DNA from: Dactylosporangium vinaceum
GTDB lineage: Bacteria > Actinomycetota > Actinomycetes > Mycobacteriales > Micromonosporaceae
Reading direction: 5' to 3'
Assembly: GCF_019904175.1 (NCBI RefSeq)
Contig: NZ_CP061913.1
Coordinates: forward strand, 10,168,001-10,232,000
DNA: 64,000 bases
Shown here: positions 43,168 to 50,269 of the stretch, piece by piece
Layout of the letters: every line of letters starts with the position of its first letter
Numbering within the stretch: the first letter of the stretch is position 1
Translations under genes and position numbers: made by a program
Notes under the pieces: model-generated
Seen by the model: the letters and a program-made list of their open reading frames with translations, nothing else
What the model was told of the DNA's origin: nothing
Database searches by the model: none

Positions 43168-43320
43168 ACCAGACGACATGACATCGCGATCCACCGCAAC
43201 CCCACGGCAACGGAACACGTAACGCCGCGGCACCACACGGTTCCGTTACTGGTCACACCGCATGCACCACCACCCGCCCCGCACCACCACCCACACCGCC
43301 CCGGAGCAGGAGGCTCACCC
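43168..43320 (+). promoter_or_regulatory. C-rich leader before pilA
   Basis: The 153-nt space between pilC and pilA has a long G-poor, C-rich stretch (about 43250-43306) of repeated CACC and CCGCC. Such regions can load Rho on nascent RNA. It ends in GGAGCAGGAGG, a strong ribosome-binding site for the major pilin. No clear -10/-35 pair is seen, so it may act as an internal control or processing point giving pilA its own expression level. Confidence 0.35.
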
Positions 43321-43815
43321 ATGACCCAGACGCTGCGCAGGATGCAGAAGAAGCGTGCCGCCGGCGACGGCGGGTTCACGCTCGTCGAACTCCTCGTCGT
43401 CGTTGTCATCATCGGCGTGCTCGTCGCGATCGCCGTGCCGATGTACCTGAACTACCGCAAGGGCGCGGCCAACAAGTCGGCCGAGTCCGACGTGCGCGCC
43501 GCCGTCAGCGCCGTCGAGCAGTTCTACACGGAGAACGGCAACGCGTATCCGGCCGATGGCAGCAGCACCGCCGACAAGCTCATCTTCGGCACCACGGCCA
43601 GCGGCGCCACGGCCACGGGTGGCACGCCCCAGACGGCCACACTCTCGCCGCAGAACAGCATGCAGTACAAGAACAACGGTGCCTCGTACCGGATCTGCGG
43701 CATGAACTCCGACGGCAAGACGATCTACGTCTACGACTCGGCGGTCGGCGGCTCGGTCAAGAAGGCGACCGTCCAGACCGACCTCGGCGCCTGCATCGCC
43801 AGCGCCACCCCGTAA
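43321..43815 (+). CDS. pilA: type IV major pilin PilA
   Basis: A 164-residue type IV pilin. The leader of 18 residues ends GDGG and PilD should cut before FTLVELLVVVVIIGVLVAIAVP; Glu at +5 is present. The first hydrophobic helix is followed by MYLNYRKGAANKSAESDVRAAVSAVEQFYTENG, then a variable beta domain with two cysteines (RICGMN and LGACIAS) that can form the D-loop disulfide. Strong ribosome-binding site GGAGCAGGAGG. It is encoded between platform and peptidase genes, and is the only pilin of major-pilin size in the cluster. Confidence 0.93.
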   Translation: MTQTLRRMQKKRAAGDGGFTLVELLVVVVIIGVLVAIAVPMYLNYRKGAANKSAESDVRAAVSAVEQFYTENGNAYPADGSSTADKLIFGTTASGATATGGTPQTATLSPQNSMQYKNNGASYRICGMNSDGKTIYVYDSAVGGSVKKATVQTDLGACIASATP

Positions 43816-43901
43816 CCCGCACCGTCGGACGGCGGCCCGCACCCGGTTCGACCCGGTGCGGGCCACCAACGACCCCGCCGCTCGCGAAAGGAGACACTGG
43901 C

Positions 43902-44693
43902 ATGGCGTTCGTCCTCGTCGTCGCCGGCGTCCTCGGCCTCGCGGTCGGCTCCTTCCTCAACGTCGTCATCCACCGCGTCCCCCGCGGCGAGTCGCTGCTG
44001 CGCCCGGCCTCCCACTGTCCGCAGTGCACGGCTGCGGTGCGCCCCTGGCACAACGTCCCCGTCCTCGGCTGGCTGGTCCTGCGGGGCCGGTGCGCCGACT
44101 GCGCGGCGCCCATCAGCGTGCGGTACCCCCTCGTCGAGCTCGGCACCGCCGCGCTGTTCGTGGCCGTCGCCGCCCGGTTCGGCGCCACCAGCCCGCTGAT
44201 GCTCCCGGCCTGGCTCTACCTCGCGGCGATCGCCGTGGCACTGGCGCTCATCGACCTCGACGTGCTGCGCCTGCCCAACGCGATAGTGCTGCCCTCCTAC
44301 ATCGTCGCCCCGCTGCTGCTCCTGCCCGCGGTCGTCGTCGAGCGGGACTGGTCGGCCGGCCTGCGCGGGCTGCTGGCGATGGCCGCGCTGTGGACGTTCT
44401 ACTTCCTGCTGTCCGTGGTGTACCCGGGCGGCATGGGCTTCGGCGACGTGAAGCTGGCCGGCGTGCTCGGGCTGTACCTCGGCTTCCTCGGCTGGTCCAC
44501 GGTCGCCGTCGGCACGCTTGCCGCGTTCGTCCTCGGCGGCGCCGCGGGCCTGACCCTGATGGCGTTCGGCCGCGCCGGGCGCAAGACCGCCCTCCCCTTC
44601 GGCCCGGCGATGCTGGCCGGTGCGCTGCTGGCGCTGTTCGCCGCCGCGCCGATCACCGCCTGGTACACCAACCTGCTCGTCCCAGACCTGTGA
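43902..44693 (+). CDS. pilD: prepilin peptidase PilD
   Basis: A 263-residue A24 membrane aspartic protease that cuts and N-methylates prepilins. Seen are GSFLNVVIHRVPRGESLLRPASHCPQC, the two CxxC pairs (CPQC and CADC) of the zinc site, the first catalytic Asp in LIDLDVLRLPN and the second in GGMGFGDVKLAG (GxGD). About eight membrane segments. AAAGGAG precedes the ATG. It should process PilA and the minor pilins encoded downstream. Its stop codon is in a 32-nt palindrome. Confidence 0.93.
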   Translation: MAFVLVVAGVLGLAVGSFLNVVIHRVPRGESLLRPASHCPQCTAAVRPWHNVPVLGWLVLRGRCADCAAPISVRYPLVELGTAALFVAVAARFGATSPLMLPAWLYLAAIAVALALIDLDVLRLPNAIVLPSYIVAPLLLLPAVVVERDWSAGLRGLLAMAALWTFYFLLSVVYPGGMGFGDVKLAGVLGLYLGFLGWSTVAVGTLAAFVLGGAAGLTLMAFGRAGRKTALPFGPAMLAGALLALFAAAPITAWYTNLLVPDL

Positions 44694-44722
44694 TGCACAA
44701 GCCCACGTGGGCTTACGCATCA
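44691..44722. terminator. 32-nt palindrome at the pilD end
   Basis: TGATGC, AC, AAGCCCAC, GTGGGCTT, AC, GCATCA: a symmetric structure whose only mismatches are one 2-nt internal pair. It begins at the pilD stop codon. The central AAGCCCACGTGGGCTT is a perfect palindrome. It could be a partial terminator, an RNA processing or stabilising hairpin, or a protein-binding site separating pilA-pilD from pilM and later genes. Confidence 0.6.
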
Positions 44723-44763
44723 CACGTCTCCCGCGTAGAGCCCGTCCTTGTAGAGGGAGCACG

Positions 44764-45783
44764 ATGGCTGCAGTCAACCTGATCGGGCTGGACATCGGCA
44801 CGGTGTCCATCCGCGCGGCCGAGACCAGCAACAGCAAGGACGGCCCGATCATCAGCAACTTCGGCCACATCCTGCTGCCGCCCGGGGCCGTGCAGCACGG
44901 TGCCGTCCAGGACGAGCCGGCCGTCACCGCGGCGCTGAAGCAGCTGTGGTCGACGTTCAAGTTTCGCAGCCGCAAGGTCGCGCTCGGCGTCACCCACCAG
45001 CAGATCGTGGTCCGCGAGACGACCGTGGCCAACCTGCCGGCCAAGGAGATGCGCAAGGCCCTGCCGTTCCAGGTCCGCGACGCGCTGCCGCTGCCGCCGG
45101 AGCGCTCCCTCATCGACTTCTACCCGCTGGAGGAGCCCACCGGCGAGACGGTCCGCGGCCTGCTCATCGCCGCGCCGAAGGACCCGGTGATGGCCGCGAT
45201 CCGGGCGGTCGAGGCGGCCAAGCTGCACGTCGTGCACGTCGACCTGGCCTCGTTCGCGCTGCTGCGGGCCGCGTCCCGGCTCGACGAGCAGGTCGAGGCC
45301 CTCGTGGACATCGGCGCCCACGCGACGAGCGTGGTCGTGCACCACGACGGCGAGCCGCTCATCGTGCGCACCATCCCCCGCGGCGGCAACGAGATCACCA
45401 AGACCATCGCCGACCGGCTGAGCCTGCCGCTGCAGGAGGCCGAGGAGCTCAAGTGCCGGGTCGGCCTGCGCCCGGACGCCGACCCCACCACCGCGTCGGC
45501 CCTGCGGGAAGCGGTGCGGCCGCTCATCAACGAGATCGGCTCCTCCTTCGCCTACCTCACCGCCGGCGGCCGCCAGGCCCGGGTGAGCCGGCTGGCCGTC
45601 TCCGGGGGCGGCGCCATGCTGCCCGGCCTGCTCGACGCGCTGCACGAGCAGCTCGGCGTCGAGGTGATAGCCGTCGACCCGGTGATGCGCGTCCGCGGCC
45701 TGCGCCGCGTCCGCCACGGCAGCCTGGAGCAGGTCCGCGCCTCCGCCGCCGTCTCGGTCGGCCTGACCCTGGGGGCGGCATGA
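44764..45783 (+). CDS. pilM: type IV pilus assembly protein PilM
   Basis: A 339-residue actin-fold cytoplasmic protein that binds the N-terminal tail of PilN. VNLIGLDIGTVSIRAAE is the phosphate loop, ALGVTHQQIVVRETTV and MRKALPFQVRDALPLPPERSLIDFYPL are typical PilM blocks, and VDIGAHATSVVVHHDGEPLIVRTIPRGGNEIT, SRLAVSGGGAMLPGL complete the ATP-binding fold. The ATG at 44764 follows GAGGGAGC. Its stop overlaps a tiny ORF by 4 nt, and a chain of three such ORFs leads to pilN. Confidence 0.9.
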   Translation: MAAVNLIGLDIGTVSIRAAETSNSKDGPIISNFGHILLPPGAVQHGAVQDEPAVTAALKQLWSTFKFRSRKVALGVTHQQIVVRETTVANLPAKEMRKALPFQVRDALPLPPERSLIDFYPLEEPTGETVRGLLIAAPKDPVMAAIRAVEAAKLHVVHVDLASFALLRAASRLDEQVEALVDIGAHATSVVVHHDGEPLIVRTIPRGGNEITKTIADRLSLPLQEAEELKCRVGLRPDADPTTASALREAVRPLINEIGSSFAYLTAGGRQARVSRLAVSGGGAMLPGLLDALHEQLGVEVIAVDPVMRVRGLRRVRHGSLEQVRASAAVSVGLTLGAA

Positions 45784-45827
45784 TCGCTACGGAGCGCAGC
45801 CCGGAGCTTGCGGAGGCGACGGCATGA
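45780..45827 (+). CDS. 15-residue coupling ORF between pilM and pilN
   Basis: ATG at 45780 overlaps the pilM stop (ATGA). The peptide ends PELAEATA, the same as the two following ORFs, and the stop overlaps the next ATG. GCGGAGGCGACGGC before that ATG is a ribosome-binding site. It looks like a truncated first copy of the 89-bp unit. Whether the peptide itself has a role is unknown. Confidence 0.4.
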   Translation: MIATERSPELAEATA

Positions 45828-45916
45828 GCGGTACGGAGCGCAGCGGAGTGGCCGCTCATCAGAAGCACAGCTCGGAGCTCAGGGCGGCGCCGGAGCTTGC
45901 GGAGGCGACGGCATGA
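45824..45916 (+). CDS. 30-residue coupling ORF, copy 1
   Basis: A reading frame that fills one 89-bp repeat exactly: it starts MSGTERSGVAAHQKHS, ends PELAEATA, and its TGA overlaps the next ATG by 4 nt (ATGA). A GGAGG site precedes its start. Translation would pass from pilM through these ORFs to pilN by termination-reinitiation. The protein itself has no recognised family. Confidence 0.4.
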   Translation: MSGTERSGVAAHQKHSSELRAAPELAEATA

Positions 45917-46005
45917 GCGGTACGGAGCGCAGCGGAGTGGCCGCTCATCAGAAGCACAGCTCGGAGCTCAGGGCGGCGCCGGAGCTTGCGGAGGCGACGG
46001 CATGA
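45913..46005 (+). CDS. 30-residue coupling ORF, copy 2
   Basis: Identical to the preceding 30-codon ORF at DNA level. Its TGA overlaps the pilN ATG at 46002 by 4 nt. The identical copy implies a recent duplication or ongoing homogenisation. Its likely meaning is translational coupling rather than a functional peptide. Confidence 0.4.
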   Translation: MSGTERSGVAAHQKHSSELRAAPELAEATA

Positions 46006-47390
46006 CGAACGGCGATTGGAAGGAGCCGGAGGGGCGCCTCACGGGCATCGTGCTGCCCTCGTTCGACGAGCCGGACCGGGCCGACGACCTGGACGAGTTC
46101 GAGCGGGACCGCCGCGCCCGCGCGGCCCGGGCCGCGGTCGAGGCGTCGGACATCACCGCCACCGTGGCGCCCCCCGTGTCGATGGCGCCCCCCGTGCCAA
46201 TGGTGCCCGCGGGCCCGCCCCCGGCCTGGCCGCCGCCCACGCCCGTCGTGGCCGAGGAGTCGCCGGAGCCGATGCTCGCGACGCCCCCGCGCCGGGAGTT
46301 CCCGCGGTTCATCCGCGGTGAGTTCGTGCTGCCCACCGATGAGGCGGCCGCGCCCGTCAGTGGCTTCGATCCGCTGACCGCACCGGTCGACGTGCTCGAA
46401 ACCCACCTGCACCCGGCCCCGGCGGCGCCGCCCGAGGGCCTGCGCAACGCCCTGCCGTCGTGGGCCCTGCCGGCCGAGCGCACCCCGACCGTCGACCTGC
46501 CGCCGGAGCCGCTGCCCGAGCCCGCGCCGGTGGCCGTCGAGCCGGTCACCGCGCCGCCGGCCGCCGAGCCCACCTGGGAGCCGGTCGAGGTCGAGGAGGC
46601 CCCGCCGCCGCCCGTCGACGAGCCGACCGAATCCGTGCCGGTGGTGCCCGAGCCGGTCGCCGCGGAGCCGGTCGCCGCGCCGCCGCGGAAAGGGCCCTGG
46701 GAGGGTGTACCGCACCCCGCGTTCCCGGACGCCACCGCGCGCACATTCCGGATCCTGCCCATCGCGGCCGACCTGCTGCCGCTGGAGATCTCCGAGAACC
46801 GGCACGTGCGCCGCGTGCGCCGGCTCGTCATCTCGGGCGTGGTGATCGTCGCCGCCCTGGTCGTCGGCTGGTACGGCACGGCCGTGCGCGACCACACCCA
46901 GGCCGGGGACGACCGCCAGGCGATCCTCGACACCAGCCAGGACCTGACCCGGCAGCGGCACAAGCAGTACGACGAGCTGACGAAGATCCAGTCCGACTCC
47001 GGCCAGATCGACCAGCGGCTGCGTAAGGTCCTCGCCTACGACCTGTCGTGGTCGAAGCTGCTGGCCTCGCTGCGCAGCACGGCCGCGGCCAAGAACGTGA
47101 CACTCGGCGGCGTCACCGCGGCGCTGAGCCAGGAGGCGATGAACGGCAAGCCCGACGGCGACATCGTCGGCAACGTCACCCTGACCGGCAAGGCCCCGAC
47201 CAAGACCGCCGTGGCCGCATACGTCGACGCGCTGAGCACCGTGCCCGGCGTGACGAACGCGTTCCCGTCCGACGCGACGCAGGAGACCGACGGGGTGTCG
47301 TTCACGATCCGGGTCGACATCAAGGCCGCCGCGCTCGGCGGCCGGTTCACCAGCGCCGCGCCGTCGGCCAGCCCCAGCGGGAGCAAGTGA
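46002..47390 (+). CDS. pilN: type IV pilus assembly protein PilN with long cytoplasmic N-terminus
   Basis: A 462-residue protein, over twice the usual PilN length. Residues 1-245 are a Pro/Val/Glu-rich, probably disordered cytoplasmic extension. RILPIAADLLPLEI near 250-263 stands in place of the PilM-binding INLLP motif. One membrane helix follows at about 275-294 (LVISGVVIVAALVVGWYG), then a coiled coil (DTSQDLTRQRHKQYDELTKIQ) and a ferredoxin-like domain. The ATG at 46002 has GGAGG and overlaps the stop of the last coupling ORF. A second start inside the repeat is out of keeping with PilN. It overlaps pilO by 1 nt. Confidence 0.85.
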   Translation: MTNGDWKEPEGRLTGIVLPSFDEPDRADDLDEFERDRRARAARAAVEASDITATVAPPVSMAPPVPMVPAGPPPAWPPPTPVVAEESPEPMLATPPRREFPRFIRGEFVLPTDEAAAPVSGFDPLTAPVDVLETHLHPAPAAPPEGLRNALPSWALPAERTPTVDLPPEPLPEPAPVAVEPVTAPPAAEPTWEPVEVEEAPPPPVDEPTESVPVVPEPVAAEPVAAPPRKGPWEGVPHPAFPDATARTFRILPIAADLLPLEISENRHVRRVRRLVISGVVIVAALVVGWYGTAVRDHTQAGDDRQAILDTSQDLTRQRHKQYDELTKIQSDSGQIDQRLRKVLAYDLSWSKLLASLRSTAAAKNVTLGGVTAALSQEAMNGKPDGDIVGNVTLTGKAPTKTAVAAYVDALSTVPGVTNAFPSDATQETDGVSFTIRVDIKAAALGGRFTSAAPSASPSGSK

Positions 47391-47947
47391 TGCGACACGA
47401 CCGGCTGTGGCTGATCGGCGGGACGGTCTTCGCGCTCGTCGTGGTGGCCTTCGGCTTCCTGTTCCTCATCCGCCCCAAGCAGCAGGACACCGACACCATC
47501 CGCAGCGAGGAGGCCGTCGCCGAGCAGCAGGTGGCCAAGCAGCGGCGGGAGCTGGCGATGCTGGCGCAGCAGAAGGAGCACATCGACGAGTTCAAGGCCG
47601 CGCTGGCCAAGGACCGGGCCGCGCTGCCCGACGCGGACAAGGCGTCGGACTTCCTGCGCGAGCTGCAGAGCGCCGGCGAGCTGACCGGCGTGACAGTCAG
47701 CGGCGTCGCCGTCGGCTCCGCCGTGGACCTCAAGGAGCTCGTCGGCTTCGAGGTGTACGCCCTGCCGGTGAGCCTCACCGTCGCCGGGCCCACGGCCAAG
47801 ATGAACCCCTTCCTCGACCAGCTCCAGGTCGCGCAGCCCCGGGCGGTGCTCATCAGCAGCCTCAACTTCGCCACCGTGCCCGGCGGCAGCGCCGACAAGT
47901 CCAACGTGACAATCAACCTCCAGGCGTTCTACGCCCCGCTCGGCTAG
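47390..47947 (+). CDS. pilO: type IV pilus assembly protein PilO
   Basis: A 185-residue bitopic membrane protein. A short cytoplasmic start and one membrane helix (LWLIGGTVFALVVVAFGFLFLI) precede a coiled coil (EEAVAEQQVAKQRRELAMLAQQKEHIDEFKAAL) and a C-terminal ferredoxin-like domain (LTGVTVSGVAVGSA, VYALPVSLTVAGP). It pairs with PilN to link PilM to the platform. The start overlaps the pilN stop by one base (TGATG). Confidence 0.88.
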   Translation: MRHDRLWLIGGTVFALVVVAFGFLFLIRPKQQDTDTIRSEEAVAEQQVAKQRRELAMLAQQKEHIDEFKAALAKDRAALPDADKASDFLRELQSAGELTGVTVSGVAVGSAVDLKELVGFEVYALPVSLTVAGPTAKMNPFLDQLQVAQPRAVLISSLNFATVPGGSADKSNVTINLQAFYAPLG

Positions 47948-47956
47948 CAGGCGACC

Positions 47957-49639
47957 ATGAAGCTCTACCGCTCCCCTCGCGGTGATGAAGGATTCAGCCT
48001 GGTCGAGACGCTCACGTCGCTGGCCATCATGGGCGTGGTCATGACCGCGCTGACGACGTTCTTCGTCTCGACCACCAACACCATCAACAAGCAGCGCGGC
48101 CTGCAGATGGCCATCCGGCTGGCCAGCGACGCCGTCGAGCAGGTCAAGTCGCTGCCCGGCTCGACACTGCCGATCGGGCGCAGCCTGTCCGACGTCACCG
48201 CCCAGCTGACCGCGGACCCGATCCCGGGCCTGGACGTCAACCAGCTCAAGGCCTCCATGAACCTGGTGTCCGACGCCACGCTGCCGCTCGGCTCGGCCAG
48301 CCTCGACCCGGTGCTGCCGGTGCAGCCCGAGGTCATGCCGGTCAACGACGCCACCTTCACCCGGCACTGGTTCCTGGGCAGCTGCGTCGTCGACGCGACG
48401 AAGCTGCTGAACAACCCGGCCTGCGTCCTGCCGACGCCGGCGATCCCCAACCCGCTGGCGTACTACCGGGTCGTCATCGCGGTCACCTGGCAGAACACCC
48501 GGGCCTGCGCCGGCGGCGTGTGCTCGTTCATCACCGACACGCTCGTCGCCGCGTCCACCACGGACCCGGTCTTCAACCCGAGCGTCACCGTCGCCCCGCC
48601 GCTGCCCGACAACCCCGGCAACCAGGCGAGCGACATCGGCGTGCCGATCGTGCCGCTGACCCTCACCGCGACCAGCTCCTACCCGCCGCTTACCTGGTCC
48701 GCGCCCGAGGGTCTCCCGCCCGGCATCACCATCAACGACGCCGGCCTGGTCAGCGGCACCCCGACGACGGCCGGCACCTACGTGGTCCGGGTGGTCGTGA
48801 AGGACAACGCGAGCACCAACGACGCCTCGTTCAACTGGGTCGTCAACCCGCTGCCGAAGCTCACCGTGCCCGACCAGACCTTCGACGCCGGATCGGCCGT
48901 CGCCTACCAGGTGCCGCTCACCGGCGGGACGGCCCCGGTGGCCTGGACCGCGACCGGGCTCCCGGCCGGCCTGACGATCGACCCGGCCACCGGGGTCATC
49001 AAGGGCACAAGCACCGCCACCGGCGCGGCCGCGATCGCGAACGTGACGGTCACCGCCAAGGACTCGCTCAAGCAGACAGCGACGGCGGCGTTCAAGTGGA
49101 ACACGAAGGTCGCGGTCCAGTACCCCAACGCCACAACGCCCATCGCACTGACCAAGGGCACCGCCTACAGCGGCTCGGTGACGGCGTTCGGCGGCACGGG
49201 CAGCTACACGTACTCCTCGCCCTACCTGCCGCCCGGCCTGTCGATGAGCACCGCGGGCCTCGTCACGGGCACCGTGACGAACGGCACCCGCTACCTGATC
49301 ACCGTCAACGTCAAGGACAGCAACGGCGTCACGAACTCGACGGTGGTGCCGGTGAACGTCACGGTGCCGACCGGCCTGCGGATCACCACGCCCGCGCTCA
49401 CCGCACCGGACAAGACGAGCCCGAAGGGCACCGCTCTGACCTACACGGTGGTGGCGACTGGGGGCACGGCGCCGTACACCTGGGCCGTCGCGAACCTTCC
49501 GGCCGGTCTGGCGCTGAACACGAGTACCGGAGCCATCACCGGAACACCCACCACGGCCGGCACCTCTGTGGTGAATCTGACCGTCACCGACAAGACCGGC
49601 GCCACTTCGGCCTTTGCGTTCGTCTGGACCATCACATGA
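47957..49639 (+). CDS. minor pilin with C-terminal Ig-like repeats
   Basis: A 560-residue prepilin-like protein, far longer than normal minor pilins. The leader is 12 residues (ending DEG) and cleavage would be before FSLVETLTSLAIMGVVMTALTTFF; Glu at +5 is present. A pilin-like head follows to about residue 205. The rest is four related beta domains of 80-90 residues of the putative Ig (He_PIG) type, recognised by repeated LPPGITINDAGLVSGTPTTAGTYVV-like blocks. Such domains extend adhesins. It would sit at the fibre tip or as an inserted large subunit. Overlaps the next prepilin gene by 4 nt. Confidence 0.85.
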   Translation: MKLYRSPRGDEGFSLVETLTSLAIMGVVMTALTTFFVSTTNTINKQRGLQMAIRLASDAVEQVKSLPGSTLPIGRSLSDVTAQLTADPIPGLDVNQLKASMNLVSDATLPLGSASLDPVLPVQPEVMPVNDATFTRHWFLGSCVVDATKLLNNPACVLPTPAIPNPLAYYRVVIAVTWQNTRACAGGVCSFITDTLVAASTTDPVFNPSVTVAPPLPDNPGNQASDIGVPIVPLTLTATSSYPPLTWSAPEGLPPGITINDAGLVSGTPTTAGTYVVRVVVKDNASTNDASFNWVVNPLPKLTVPDQTFDAGSAVAYQVPLTGGTAPVAWTATGLPAGLTIDPATGVIKGTSTATGAAAIANVTVTAKDSLKQTATAAFKWNTKVAVQYPNATTPIALTKGTAYSGSVTAFGGTGSYTYSSPYLPPGLSMSTAGLVTGTVTNGTRYLITVNVKDSNGVTNSTVVPVNVTVPTGLRITTPALTAPDKTSPKGTALTYTVVATGGTAPYTWAVANLPAGLALNTSTGAITGTPTTAGTSVVNLTVTDKTGATSAFAFVWTIT

Positions 49640-50268
49640 AACAGCGGATTCGGCGGGTACTGCACCAGGGCGGCGACCGCGGCGTGACGCTCGCGGAGAT
49701 GGCCGTCACGATGGGCATCATGTCGGCCGTCATGGCCATCTTCACCACCGGCGTGATCCAGCTGTTCCAGGCCGGCAACAAAAACGAGCTCGTGGCGACG
49801 ACCCAGGCGCAGCTCAACAACGCGTTCCTGCGGCTGGACCGGGAGCTGCGTTACGCGGCCGGCTTCGGCCCGGTGCGCATCGACGCCGTGACCGGCACGA
49901 CAACTGTCGAGTACATCAACACCGGCACGGCCAGCGGCACCCCCGAATGTGCGCAGCTGCAGCTGTACTCGACGACGAACACGCTGCGCCGGCAGGTCTG
50001 GCCGACCGGGACCAAGCCGGTGAACAAGTGGGCGGTCCTGGCCAACAGCGTCGTCGTCAAACCGCCGGCGGACCCCGGTGCGAAGAGCACGTTCGCGATC
50101 ATCGCGCCGACCGAGAACACCGCCTTCCAGCGGCTGCAGGTCGTGCTCATCGTCCAGTCGAACCCGGGCCGGAGCCAGACCCTGGCCACCACCGACCTCA
50201 AGTTCACCGCGCTGAACAGCAAGGCCGGCACGGACCCGAACACCATCTGCCCGGAAGCGAGGCTCTGA
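49636..50268 (+). CDS. minor prepilin (PilW/GspJ-like)
   Basis: A 210-residue prepilin. The leader ends GGDRG and cleavage would be before VTLAEMAVTMGIMSAVMAIFTTGVIQLF, with Glu at +5. The following helix NNAFLRLDRELRYAAGFGPVRI is like PilW/GspJ minor pilins that form the initiating tip complex. One Cys pair (PECAQ and TICPEAR). ATG at 49636 overlaps the previous stop by 4 nt. It is followed after 1 nt by the lectin-type gene, so the three minor components are co-translated. Confidence 0.82.
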   Translation: MKQRIRRVLHQGGDRGVTLAEMAVTMGIMSAVMAIFTTGVIQLFQAGNKNELVATTQAQLNNAFLRLDRELRYAAGFGPVRIDAVTGTTTVEYINTGTASGTPECAQLQLYSTTNTLRRQVWPTGTKPVNKWAVLANSVVVKPPADPGAKSTFAIIAPTENTAFQRLQVVLIVQSNPGRSQTLATTDLKFTALNSKAGTDPNTICPEARL

Positions 50269-50269
50269 A

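Larger units (their letters stand above)
45780..46001 (+). repeat. 89-bp tandem units carrying ribosome-binding site and start codon
   Basis: Units 45824-45912 and 45913-46001 are identical; a shortened copy precedes them (45780-45823). Each begins ATGAGCGGTACGGAGCGCAG, has CCGCTCAT pairing with ATGAGCGG, and ends GCGGAGGCGACGGC just before the next ATG. The last unit supplies the ribosome-binding site of pilN. A related 87-nt unit opens the metallophosphoesterase gene at 1303. Confidence 0.9.
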
